A stretch of DNA of 64,000 nucleotides, taken from Mesorhizobium neociceri (GTDB taxonomy: Bacteria > Pseudomonadota > Alphaproteobacteria > Rhizobiales > Rhizobiaceae). The position numbers and the translations under genes were made by a program. Under the pieces are notes generated by a model that saw only the letters and a program-made list of their open reading frames with translations, searched no databases and was not told where the DNA came from. The DNA lies in NCBI RefSeq assembly GCF_013520985.1, contig NZ_JACDTY010000006.1:280336-344335 (forward strand), written 5' to 3'. This document shows, piece by piece, positions 1 through 7,384 of this stretch. Numbering within the stretch: the stretch's first letter is position 1; each line of letters starts with the position of its first letter.

Positions 1-587
1 AGCACGATGACGACGGCGACCATGACGCTTGTCTCGAAGCGCTGGTAGCCGTAGCGGATGGCGAGGTCGCCAAGCCCGCCGGCACCAATCGCGCCGGCCA
101 TGGCCGAGGCGCCGATCAGCGTCACCAGCGTCACGGTGAAACCGGCGACAATGCCGGGCAGTGCTTCGGGCACCAGCACCTCGCGGATGATCGTCCAGCG
201 GTTGCCGCCCATGGCGCGCGCCGCCTCGATCAGGCCGCGATCGACCTCGCGCAGCGACACTTCGGCGATGCGGGCATAGTAGGGCGTCGCCGCAATCGAC
301 AGCGGCACGATCGCCGCCCAGGTGCCGATCGAGGTGCCGACGATCAGCCGCGTCACCGGGATCAATGCCACGAGCAGAATGATGAAGGGCACCGAGCGGA
401 AGCCATTGATGACGGCGCCGAGAGCGCGGTTCACCCACAGGTTTTCGGCAATGCCGCCGCGCTCGGTGGCAATCAATGCCAGGCCGAGCGGCAGGCCGAA
501 CACCAGCGAGATGAGGCCGGACGCCGCCGTCATCAGGATCGTCTCCCAGATCGAACGCAGCAGAAGTTCAAACAGAACCGGCGACAT
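1..587 (-). CDS. metI: Methionine ABC transporter permease MetI (partial, C-terminus outside window)
   Basis: Inner-membrane permease of the D/L-methionine importer. The reverse-strand reading frame opens at ATG 585-587 and begins MSPVLFELLLRSIWETIL. It continues through hydrophobic segments typical of the BPD_transp_1 family, including the EAA-loop region (EAARAMGGNRW) that docks on the MetN ATPase, and a C-terminal GAGGLGDLAIRYGYQRF stretch that is characteristic of MetI. The gene runs off the left edge, so about the last 20-25 residues are missing. It overlaps the end of metN by 20 nt, which implies translational coupling in a metQ-metN-metI operon. Family assignment is firm; substrate (methionine) follows from the MetN NIL domain and MetQ neighbour. 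Confidence 0.93.
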   Translation of the reverse strand, partial: MSPVLFELLLRSIWETILMTAASGLISLVFGLPLGLALIATERGGIAENLWVNRALGAVINGFRSVPFIILLVALIPVTRLIVGTSIGTWAAIVPLSIAATPYYARIAEVSLREVDRGLIEAARAMGGNRWTIIREVLVPEALPGIVAGFTVTLVTLIGASAMAGAIGAGGLGDLAIRYGYQRFETSVMVAVVIV

Positions 588-1659
588 GACCAAGCACCTC
601 CACCCGCGCTTCACGGGCCTTCAGAAAAGCGATCACTTCGGCGAGATGGCGCTCATCATCGCCCGCCACCGCCAGGAACAGCGTGCCGACGGGCTGCTGC
701 TGGACATGATCGATGCCGCCATGGACGAGGCGGAATGGACCCGGAACAGCCACCGCAAGGTCGGACAGCAGCGGACCGCGCGCGGCCTCTCCGGCGACGT
801 CGATCCTGAGGATGAGCTCGGCGCCGGCCCCGGGAACAAGCCGGCCGGCAATCTCGGCCGGCAGTTGCGGGCGAATGCCGCCGAGCAGGCTCCTGGTGAT
901 TTCGGAGCGCGGCTCGGCAAAGACCGACCATACCGGACCCTGCTCGACGATGCGGCCGGCATCGATCACCGCGACGCGGTCGGCGATCGAACGGATCACC
1001 TCCATCTCGTGGGTGATGAGCAGGATGGTGAGGCCGAGCTGCCGGTTGATGTCTTTCAGCAAGGCCAGGATCGAGCGTGTGGTCTCCGGATCGAGCGCCG
1101 AGGTCGCCTCGTCGGACAGCAGCAACGCCGGCCGCGCGGCCAGCGCCCTGGCAATGCCGACGCGCTGCTTCTGGCCGCCCGACAGCGAGGCCGGATAGGC
1201 TTTGGCTTTCTCCGACAGGCCGACGAGGTCGAGCAGTTCGGCGGCGCGTGCCAGCCGCTCGGCTTTGGGACGGCCTTCGATCTTCAGCGGCAGCGCGACA
1301 TTGTCCTCGACGGTCTTGGCCGACAGCAGGTTGAAGTGCTGGAAGATCATGCCGATGCGCCGGCGCAGCGGCTGCAGTTCGCGCTCGGCGAGCCGGCCGA
1401 TCTCGCGGCCCTCGATGAAGACGTCGCCGGAATCCGGCCGCTCCAGCCCGTTGAGGCAGCGGATCAGCGTGGACTTGCCGGCGCCGCTGCGGCCGATGAT
1501 GCCGAGGATCTCGCCCTTACGCACCGTCAGCGAGACGCCGTCGAGCGCCGGCGTCGCGCCAAAGCGCCGCTTGAGGTCGACGAGGCGGACGACATCCTCC
1601 TGCCCGGCGGCAGCTATGTTGACCGGGTCGGCCAGTTCGGCCGTGACGTGCTGGTTCAT
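568..1659 (-). CDS. metN: Methionine ABC transporter ATP-binding protein MetN
   Basis: ATPase that powers methionine uptake through MetI. The 363-aa protein has a Walker A motif GRSGAGKST near residues 56-64, the ABC signature LSGGQKQR, a Walker B followed by DEATSALD, and the switch histidine in LITHEME. The last ~85 residues form a NIL domain, the regulatory methionine-binding domain found in MetN proteins. The open frame extends upstream to 1836, but that extension has no ABC-like sequence; I chose ATG at 1659 (MNQHVTAEL), which puts the start 83 nt after metQ. It overlaps metI downstream. Confidence 0.95.
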   Translation of the reverse strand: MNQHVTAELADPVNIAAAGQEDVVRLVDLKRRFGATPALDGVSLTVRKGEILGIIGRSGAGKSTLIRCLNGLERPDSGDVFIEGREIGRLAERELQPLRRRIGMIFQHFNLLSAKTVEDNVALPLKIEGRPKAERLARAAELLDLVGLSEKAKAYPASLSGGQKQRVGIARALAARPALLLSDEATSALDPETTRSILALLKDINRQLGLTILLITHEMEVIRSIADRVAVIDAGRIVEQGPVWSVFAEPRSEITRSLLGGIRPQLPAEIAGRLVPGAGAELILRIDVAGEAARGPLLSDLAVAVPGPFRLVHGGIDHVQQQPVGTLFLAVAGDDERHLAEVIAFLKAREARVEVLGHVAGSV

Positions 1660-1694
1660 CTCACTATCCGTTTCGACGGTGCACAAATGCGACA

Positions 1695-1718
1695 GCGGCC
1701 CGCTCAAAAGCGGGCCGC
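1695..1718 (-). repeat. Intercistronic GC-rich stem-loop between metQ and metN
   Basis: A perfect 10-bp inverted repeat (GCGGCCCGCT / AGCGGGCCGC) with a 4-nt loop lies in the 83-nt metQ-metN gap. It is not followed by a clear T-run, so it is more likely an mRNA-stabilising or processing element, or a leaky terminator, than a full terminator. Such hairpins downstream of binding-protein genes often allow higher expression of the binding protein than of the permease genes; that role is inferred here. Confidence 0.6.
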
Positions 1719-1742
1719 CTGCTCCTGACAACCAGGCGCCGA

Positions 1743-2597
1743 TCAATAAGCACTGATCCCGGTGCCCTTGTAGACCTTGTCGAACTCGGCCTTGACCTTC
1801 TCGTTCTGGTAGGATGCGACCAGCGTCTTCACCCAAGCCTCGTTCTCATTGCCGGATTTGACGGCGATGAAGTTGCGGTAGGGATTGTCGGCAACCGGCT
1901 CCTGGGCGATGCGATTGTCGGGGCCAAGACCGCTCTTCAGCGCCCAGTCGGTGTTGACGACGGCCGCGTCGAGATCCTCGACCGAACGCCCGACGATACC
2001 GGCGTCTAGCTCCTTGATGACGACCTTCTTCGGGTTTTCGGCGATGTCGGCGGTGGTCGCCAGGATGCCGGTTCCGTCCTTGAGCTTGATCACGCCCTCG
2101 TTCTGCAGCACGCGCAGCGCGCGGCCTTCATTGGATGGATCGTTGGGCAGGCCGATGACGGCGCCTTCGGGCAGGTCGGCGACCTTGGTGTATTTCTTGG
2201 AGTAGAGGCCGATTGGCCAGACGCCAGTGTAGCCGACGCGCACGATGTGGTACCCTTGAGTCTTGATCTGGTTGTCGAGATAGGGCTGGTGCTGGAAGGC
2301 GTTGGCGTCGATCTCGCCGCGCTCGAGCGCCTCGTTGGGCTGGGTGTAATCGTTGAACACCACGGTCTCGATGGCCAGGCCTTTTTCGGCGGCCTGAGCA
2401 ACCACCACTCGCCAGACATCTTCATCCTCGCCGCTGATGATGCCAACCTTGATCGCCTTCTTGTCTTCGGCAAAGGACGGTGTCGGCTGGGCCAGGCCGA
2501 CAAGCGTGACGGCCGATGCAAAAAGTGCCGCAAGGGCAGCACGCCGGCTGATGGCTGATAAAAGAAGAGCGTTGGAAGCGTTTCCGCGTTCGGACAT
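1743..2597 (-). CDS. metQ: Methionine-binding periplasmic protein MetQ (NlpA family)
   Basis: Substrate-binding component of the MetNIQ importer, 284 aa, lipoprotein-9/NlpA family. An export signal occupies residues 1 to about 43, ending SFAED; it contains an arginine pair in a loose twin-arginine context (SRRAAL) followed by a hydrophobic stretch. There is no lipobox cysteine, so the protein should be soluble in the periplasm rather than lipid-anchored as in many MetQ proteins. Family hallmarks include DYTQPNEALERGEIDANAFQ and the NDPSNEGRAL segment. It is first in the operon, with a GAGGGA ribosome-binding site before ATG 2597. The family is certain; Tat export is only a suggestion. Confidence 0.94.
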   Translation of the reverse strand: MSERGNASNALLLSAISRRAALAALFASAVTLVGLAQPTPSFAEDKKAIKVGIISGEDEDVWRVVVAQAAEKGLAIETVVFNDYTQPNEALERGEIDANAFQHQPYLDNQIKTQGYHIVRVGYTGVWPIGLYSKKYTKVADLPEGAVIGLPNDPSNEGRALRVLQNEGVIKLKDGTGILATTADIAENPKKVVIKELDAGIVGRSVEDLDAAVVNTDWALKSGLGPDNRIAQEPVADNPYRNFIAVKSGNENEAWVKTLVASYQNEKVKAEFDKVYKGTGISAY

Positions 2598-2621
2598 TGT
2601 CGATCCCTCGTAATCCTGAAG

Positions 2622-2696
2622 TCATTGCGGCTTGGTGGAATACCAAGCCTTGACGACATCATCGGCAATGCTGTTTGCCGGATCAAAGAACCGCAT
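2622..2696 (-). CDS. Candidate 24-aa small ORF upstream of metQ
   Basis: On the strand of metQ, ATG 2694-2696 is preceded closely by GAGAAG and opens a 24-codon frame (MRFFDPANSIADDVVKAWYS... to TGA at 2622-2624). It ends 24 nt before the metQ start. The composition looks protein-like rather than random. It could be a short leader or upstream ORF in the metQ transcript, or the C-terminal remnant of a lost gene. Two hairpins overlap it (CGGCAA/TTGCCG and GGCTTGGT/ACCAAGCC). No family is recognised and confidence is low. Confidence 0.3.
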   Translation of the reverse strand: MRFFDPANSIADDVVKAWYSTKPQ

Positions 2697-2769
2697 TTCT
2701 TCTCAAACGCCGAGCCGGGAATATTCTCTCAAAGATTGTGCACTTGCGAGAACGGCACGCCCGGACCGG

Positions 2770-3453
2770 TCAGAAAGTCTCGACCCACGGCCGAAGCTCG
2801 ACCTCAAAACTCCAGGCGCTGCGATGCTGGCGATGGACAGCGAGATAGGTCTGCGCGATCGCGTCGGGCGACAGCTGGCTGTCCGGCCGCTCGGGCTTCT
2901 TCCCAACCGGCTCGATCTGGCCGTCGATGATGAAATGCGCGACATGGATGTTTTTCGGACCGAGTTCACGCGCCATGGACTGGGCCAGGCCGCGCAGGCC
3001 GAATTTCGGCATGGCAAAGCCGGCAGAACCGGGAAACCCCTTGATGCTGGCGGAAGCGCCGGTGAACAGGATCGAACCGGAGCCGCGCGCAAGCAGCCGC
3101 CGCGCCGCCTGCTGGCCGACCAGGAAGCCGCCATAGGCGCCGACCAGCAGCGCCTGCTTGACGGCATCGGCATCGACCTCGGCGATCGGGCCGCGCGTGC
3201 GGCCGCTGGCGTTGAAGACAGCAAGCGCCAGCGGGCCTTGCTTGTCGGCCGCCTCAAACAGGTTGGCGACGGAAGCAGGATCGGCGACATCGGTCTCGAC
3301 GGCCAGCGCGCCGGTCTCCTCGACCAGCGCGGCGAGCTTGGCCGTGTTGCGGGCGGCCAGCACCACGCGGAAGCCTTCCGTGGTGAGAAGGCGTGCCAGC
3401 GAGGCGCTCAAGCCCGCGCCCGCGCCCGCGATCACTGCAACTTCGGATGCCAT
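2770..3453 (-). CDS. Short-chain dehydrogenase/reductase-like protein with Phe in place of the catalytic Tyr
   Basis: A 227-aa Rossmann-fold SDR. The N-terminus has the dinucleotide-binding glycine motif (AGAGAGLSASLA, residues ~9-20) and an NAS motif in VFNASGRTRG. The catalytic serine is plausible in FTGASAS, but the YxxxK position reads FAMPK, so the tyrosine that normally donates the proton is phenylalanine while the lysine is kept. The C-terminal segment (RELGPKNIHVAHFIIDG) is typical of a rhizobial SDR subgroup. I chose ATG 3453 (MASEVAV) because it follows GGGAGAATGAC and starts right at the Rossmann strand. It may be a non-canonical enzyme or a binding protein; substrate unknown. Confidence 0.85.
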   Translation of the reverse strand: MASEVAVIAGAGAGLSASLARLLTTEGFRVVLAARNTAKLAALVEETGALAVETDVADPASVANLFEAADKQGPLALAVFNASGRTRGPIAEVDADAVKQALLVGAYGGFLVGQQAARRLLARGSGSILFTGASASIKGFPGSAGFAMPKFGLRGLAQSMARELGPKNIHVAHFIIDGQIEPVGKKPERPDSQLSPDAIAQTYLAVHRQHRSAWSFEVELRPWVETF

Positions 3454-3625
3454 GTCATTCTCCCTGACGTACAGACATTCGGCCCGATGCCGATGTCGCT
3501 TGTCACATAGCTGGCGTCTTGAGCGGCAAGAGACAAGAACGGCGTTGCTCGATTTTCGCCGTTCGGTGGAAAACGCTGCCGGCATCAGGGATCCACAGCA
3601 GTCGCCTCGGACGGGTGGTCAATGT

Positions 3626-3806
3626 CAGCGCCGCCCCTCATTGCCCTGCCGGGCATTTCTCCCCGTAAACGGGGAGAAAGAGGCTGGCCGGGCCGTCGGC
3701 AGCTCTTCTGCAACGGCGGTGATTTGCGAAATCGTCGATGGCAGCCCCCCTCGCCCCGTTTACGGGGAGAGGATGCCGGCAGGCAGGTGAGGGGCAGCGC
3801 CGACGC
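3626..3806. repeat. Inverted pair of rhizobial intergenic repeat elements
   Basis: The 456-nt gap between the SDR gene and anmK holds two inverted copies of a ~60-nt GC-rich element. The left copy (about 3626-3690) contains CTCCCCGTAAACGGGGAG. The right copy (about 3737-3806) contains CCCCGTTTACGGGGAGAGG, then GCCGGCAGGCAGGTGAGGGG. Each copy has its own small palindrome, and the pair could fold into one long structure. From memory this resembles a dispersed repeat common between Mesorhizobium genes. No gene is visible elsewhere in the gap. Confidence 0.7.
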
Positions 3807-3909
3807 GGGGAAATTCTGAGGCGCTGGCTTCGATCAATAAGGGCAAAAGACTTGCCTGCCCGGCCGATCCGTCCGACACGTGATTCAACGGCGATTCGAG
3901 AAAGCGACC

Positions 3910-5025
3910 ATGGAACCAATCTGGGCCGTCGGCCTGATGACCGGCACCGTGCTTGACGGCAATATCGACGTCGCGCTGATCAAGACCGATGGCGAACGCA
4001 TCGCCGATTTCGGCACCTATACGCTGGCGCCCTACCCCGCAGCGATTCGCGCCCTGCTGGAAGAGACGCTTCGCCAGGCCAGGGCGTGGAATTTCGACGG
4101 GCCGGAGCCGGCGATCTTTGCCGAGGCCGAGGAGGCGCTGACGCGGGCGCAGTCGGCGGCGGTGAAGGACCTCGTCGAGAGTTACGGCCTGACGATGGCC
4201 GATATCGGCGTCGTCGGCTTCCACGGCCAGACCGTGCTGCATCGCGCTCCGCAACCCGGACGTCTCGGCAATACGCGCCAACTGGGCGATGGCGAGCTGA
4301 TGCATTCGATCCTCGGCGCCAAGGTGGCCTATGACTTCCGTTCGGCCGATGTGCGCGCCGGCGGCCAGGGCGCGCCGTTGGCGGCTGCGTATCACGCAGC
4401 GCTGCTGAGGGAAGCCGACGCCAGCGGCGACACGGCGGTGCTCAATCTCGGCGGCGTCGGCAACATCACGTGGTGGGACGGCAAGGACAACATCGTCGCT
4501 TTCGACACCGGCCCGGCCAACGCGCCGCTCAACGATTTCATCAAGGCCAACGGCCTCGGCGAGATGGACCGCGACGGCGCACTGGGTGCGGCCGGCACGG
4601 TCGACGAAGCGCGCCTGGCCAAGCTGCTGCAGCATCCATACCTGACCAAGCCCTACCCGAAATCGCTCGACCGCTTCGACTTCACCGCTGATATGGCCGA
4701 TGGGCTCGGCGTCGAGGACGGTGCGGCGACGCTGACGGCCTTCACCGTCTCGACTGTCGGCAAGGCGCTCGACCTGCTGCCGCGCCGGCCGAAGCGGCTG
4801 GCAGTCAGCGGCGGCGGCCGCCACAACCCGACAATGATGGCGATGCTCAGCAGCCGCGCCGGCGTTGAGGTGGTGCAGGCCGAAACATTGGGTTGGAAAG
4901 GCGACGCGGTGGAAGCCGAGTGTTTTGCCTTCCTGGCGGTACGCGTGCTGCGCGGCCTGCCGATCAGTTTTCCCAGCACCACCGGCGCGCCGCAGCCGAT
5001 GCAAGGCGGAAGGCTGGCGGGTTAG
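3910..5025 (+). CDS. anmK: Anhydro-N-acetylmuramic acid kinase AnmK
   Basis: Phosphorylates and hydrolyses 1,6-anhydro-MurNAc to MurNAc-6-phosphate in cytoplasmic peptidoglycan recycling. The 371-aa length fits the family. Landmarks are the N-terminal phosphate-binding motif ([10 protein letters not shown], a variant of the usual GxMSGTSxDG), GFHGQTVLH, the [16 protein letters not shown] block, [17 protein letters not shown] and the C-terminal [11 protein letters not shown]...GLP...TTGAPQP segment. A GTG 30 nt upstream is possible, but ATG 3910 follows GAGAAAG at good spacing and starts at the family N-terminus. It converges with the GNAT gene, overlapping it by 4 nt. Confidence 0.95.
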   Translation: MEPIWAVGLMTGTVLDGNIDVALIKTDGERIADFGTYTLAPYPAAIRALLEETLRQARAWNFDGPEPAIFAEAEEALTRAQSAAVKDLVESYGLTMADIGVVGFHGQTVLHRAPQPGRLGNTRQLGDGELMHSILGAKVAYDFRSADVRAGGQGAPLAAAYHAALLREADASGDTAVLNLGGVGNITWWDGKDNIVAFDTGPANAPLNDFIKANGLGEMDRDGALGAAGTVDEARLAKLLQHPYLTKPYPKSLDRFDFTADMADGLGVEDGAATLTAFTVSTVGKALDLLPRRPKRLAVSGGGRHNPTMMAMLSSRAGVEVVQAETLGWKGDAVEAECFAFLAVRVLRGLPISFPSTTGAPQPMQGGRLAG

Positions 5026-5447
5026 GCCACCAGTTTCTTCTGCAGAAAGATTCGGCTACGGCCGACGGGAAAGTCCGGCAGTTCACCGAAGCGCCGGTAG
5101 CCCTGCCGCTCATAGACTTTGGCTGCCGTCGGATTGAAGGTGTCGATCCAGGCGTTCCGGCAGCCGCGCTTGACTGCCTCCCGTTCGGCGGCGTCCAGCA
5201 TGTCGCCAGCTGTATGTTGGCCGCGCAGGCGTTCGTCGACCCAGAGCCACTGCACATATAGCCAATCCCAGGCGGTGTAGCCCGAAATGCCGGCGACGAC
5301 AGCGCCCTCCTCGTCGCGCACGAAGACGGCGAGTGCTTTGCGGCCGGAAGGGCCGACATCGCCGTCATTGAACGCCGTCAGCCGCTCGGCCAGAAAGGCG
5401 AGGTCCTCCGGTGAGGGATCGGCGGTCGTCTCAAGCGTCGTCTTCAT
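5022..5447 (-). CDS. GNAT-family N-acetyltransferase
   Basis: A 141-aa GCN5-related acetyltransferase, expected to transfer acetyl from acetyl-CoA to an unknown small molecule or protein. Visible features are beta-strand residues [18 protein letters not shown], the core [15 protein letters not shown], the helix [18 protein letters not shown], and the terminal [17 protein letters not shown] that matches the family C-terminus. The acetyl-CoA pyrophosphate loop is degenerate: after RGQ it reads HTAGDML instead of the usual GxGxxLL. It lies downstream of the MFS gene on the same strand, 72 nt away, so co-transcription is possible. Confidence 0.88.
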   Translation of the reverse strand: MKTTLETTADPSPEDLAFLAERLTAFNDGDVGPSGRKALAVFVRDEEGAVVAGISGYTAWDWLYVQWLWVDERLRGQHTAGDMLDAAEREAVKRGCRNAWIDTFNPTAAKVYERQGYRRFGELPDFPVGRSRIFLQKKLVA

Positions 5448-5519
5448 CCGGGCGGGCTCGCATGGCGAGCCAAGCTCTAGCGAAGGACGGGATCAGAACG
5501 CAAGCTTTGCCGCATCAGC

Positions 5520-6698
5520 CTACGATTTGACGGGCGAGCGCCAGCTCCCCGCCGCCGTCGCGACCAGCATCAGCACGGCGGCGACCAGCGCGCAGGCGGC
5601 AAAGCCGAATGTCGAATAAAGCGGCCCGAAGCTGGTGGTACCGATAAACACCGCGAGGTAGGTCACCGAGCTGTTCAGGCCCATGATGGTGCCGCGGCGC
5701 GACGGATCGAGCGCGGTGAGGCGCATCACCAGCACGTTCAGACCAAAGTGATTGGCAAGGCCCCATATGGCGATCATGGCCAGGATCAGGGCGAAATTGC
5801 TGCTTGCAAGCGCGATCGCGACATAGACGGCGGCGACCAGCAGGTAGGCGAAGGGCATGACGCGCCGCGCGCCGATGCGGTCGATGATGCCATCGAGAAA
5901 GGCCGCCGTGCCAAAGCCGGCGCCATAGGCGAGTGCGGCGAGCGCATTGGCGCTGACGGGCTCACCGAGATCCTGGTGCAGATGGTCGCCGAGATAGCCG
6001 TAGACGCCGTAGAAAGCGGTCATGAAGGCGGTGCAGGCGATGAGCAGCGGCACGATGCCGGGAATGGCCAGCGCACCGAACGGCGTCGGCGCCGGGCCGC
6101 TTTTCCTGACGTCACTGAGCGAGGTCATCGACAAGGCGGCGAGCGCAATGGCTGAAAGCACCGCGACGGCAGCGAAGACGGCGCGCCAATGCACGAGGTC
6201 GGCAAGCACGGCCGACAGTGACACGCCGGCCACCATGGAGACCGTCCAGCCGGTCAGGACGACGCCGATCGTGCCGCTTTCGCGGCCGGGCGGCGCAATG
6301 GCCGCCGCACTGGCATAGATTGCCGGCATGGCGACGCCGGCAGCAATGCCGGCGACGGCCTGGGCCGCGACCAGCGCGATCACCGTCGGCGCCAGCGCGC
6401 TGGCAAGAAGCCCGACAGCCAGCAACAGCAACGCGCCTTGCAGCATGCGGCGGGCGCCGATGCCGTCGATATAGCGAGCAAGGAACAGGGCGCTGGCCGA
6501 AGTGCCGAGGCCGAAGGCAGCCGACGCGGCCATGACTGCGGGCACGCTGGTGCCGAAGGATGCCGCCACCGCCGGGGCGATCGGACCCAGAACCAGCGAA
6601 TTCGAGCCGATGACGGCGATACAGCCGGTCAGGAGATAGGCCAGCGCCGGGATCGGGGCTGTTGCTGGGAGCGTTGCGGCTTGATGTGTGTTCGTCAT
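5520..6698 (-). CDS. MFS transporter, 12-TM drug/metabolite exporter type
   Basis: A 392-aa major facilitator protein in the inner membrane, about twelve hydrophobic helices in two halves. Motif A-like loops are visible after TM2 (ARYIDGIGARR) and again after TM8 (DGIIDRIGARR). The overall sequence resembles the DHA1/AraJ-type exporters, substrate unknown. It is transcribed divergently from the Lrp/AsnC regulator with only 48 nt between the starts, which suggests that the regulator controls it, as for amino-acid exporters paired with Lrp-type activators. That link is inferred from position. Confidence 0.9.
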   Translation of the reverse strand: MTNTHQAATLPATAPIPALAYLLTGCIAVIGSNSLVLGPIAPAVAASFGTSVPAVMAASAAFGLGTSASALFLARYIDGIGARRMLQGALLLLAVGLLASALAPTVIALVAAQAVAGIAAGVAMPAIYASAAAIAPPGRESGTIGVVLTGWTVSMVAGVSLSAVLADLVHWRAVFAAVAVLSAIALAALSMTSLSDVRKSGPAPTPFGALAIPGIVPLLIACTAFMTAFYGVYGYLGDHLHQDLGEPVSANALAALAYGAGFGTAAFLDGIIDRIGARRVMPFAYLLVAAVYVAIALASSNFALILAMIAIWGLANHFGLNVLVMRLTALDPSRRGTIMGLNSSVTYLAVFIGTTSFGPLYSTFGFAACALVAAVLMLVATAAGSWRSPVKS

Positions 6699-6746
6699 AT
6701 CGGCATAGTGGCCGAATTAAATTCTGCGACAACAAGGAATTTCGTT
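6699..6746. promoter_or_regulatory. Divergent control region between MFS exporter and Lrp regulator
   Basis: Only 48 nt separate the two divergent starts, so both promoters and any Lrp operator must overlap each other or the coding ends. The region is AT-richer than its flanks and contains the AAGGA ribosome-binding site of the regulator (before ATG 6747). No clear -35/-10 pair could be assigned by eye. Confidence 0.4.
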
Positions 6747-7286
6747 ATGGATGAAGAAACAGATGGTGTTCTGCAGAACAAGGTAGCTGCCCGCGAGCTC
6801 GACGCGATCGACCGAAAAATATTAGGCGTGCTGGTCGAGGATGCAACGATCAGCTACGCCGAACTTGGCGAACGCGTCTGCCTGTCGCCGCCGGCGGCGC
6901 ATGAGCGGGTGAAGCGCCTCCGGCGCAGCGGCGCCATCCGCGGCACAGCGGTGATCATCGACCCCAAGGCGGTGAAGAAGCCGCTGCTCACCTTCGTGCA
7001 TATCGACACCAAGGGCTGGGGCAAGACGCCGGAGCTGATGGCCGTTTCCCAATATCCTGAGGTCGAGGAGATCCATTCGGTGGCCGGCGACACCTGCATG
7101 CTGCTCAAGGTTCGCACCGAGGACACCAGGGCGCTCGAAGGCCTGCTGGCGAGGCTCTACGAAACGCCCGGCGTCACCTCGACGCGAAGCTATGTGGTGC
7201 TGTCGACCTATCTCGAGCGGCCGGTGCAACCGGGCGTCACGACGGAATGGCCGACGCCCCGGCACATGGCCACGCCGCTGTACTGA
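6747..7286 (+). CDS. Lrp/AsnC family transcriptional regulator
   Basis: A 179-aa feast/famine regulator. Residues ~17-75 form the AsnC-type winged helix-turn-helix (LDAIDRKILGVLVEDATIS... LSPPAAHERVKRLRRSGAIRG), and residues ~80-155 form the RAM effector domain (TFVHIDTKGW... VEEIHSVAGDTCMLLKVRTED). The frame is open far upstream, but ATG 6747 has AAGGA at proper spacing and gives a normal Lrp length. Lrp proteins bind amino acids and act on adjacent genes, so the divergent MFS exporter is the likely target. The effector is unknown. Confidence 0.92.
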   Translation: MDEETDGVLQNKVAARELDAIDRKILGVLVEDATISYAELGERVCLSPPAAHERVKRLRRSGAIRGTAVIIDPKAVKKPLLTFVHIDTKGWGKTPELMAVSQYPEVEEIHSVAGDTCMLLKVRTEDTRALEGLLARLYETPGVTSTRSYVVLSTYLERPVQPGVTTEWPTPRHMATPLY

Positions 7287-7340
7287 TCTGCGCGATCTTC
7301 GTCTTGCCGGAACCACAACAATCCTTCACAAACGGCACCC

Positions 7341-7346
7341 TATACT
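7341..7346 (+). promoter_or_regulatory. Candidate -10 element of the SWIM-MoxR operon
   Basis: TATACT in the gap after the Lrp gene is the best -10-like hexamer before the five-gene operon. No convincing -35 was seen. A start site a few bases downstream would leave a ~33-nt leader to TTG 7385 but almost no leader for the alternative TTG 7358, which favours the downstream start. Confidence 0.35.
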
Positions 7347-7384
7347 GATGCCAGGCATTGATTTGGGGTGACGAGAGGCGCGGC

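Noticed and set aside
2622..2700. SAM-II-type riboswitch upstream of metQ
   Set aside because: Two hairpins and the methionine context suggested it, but I could not align the conserved SAM-II core or its pseudoknot; a short protein-like frame covers the same bases.
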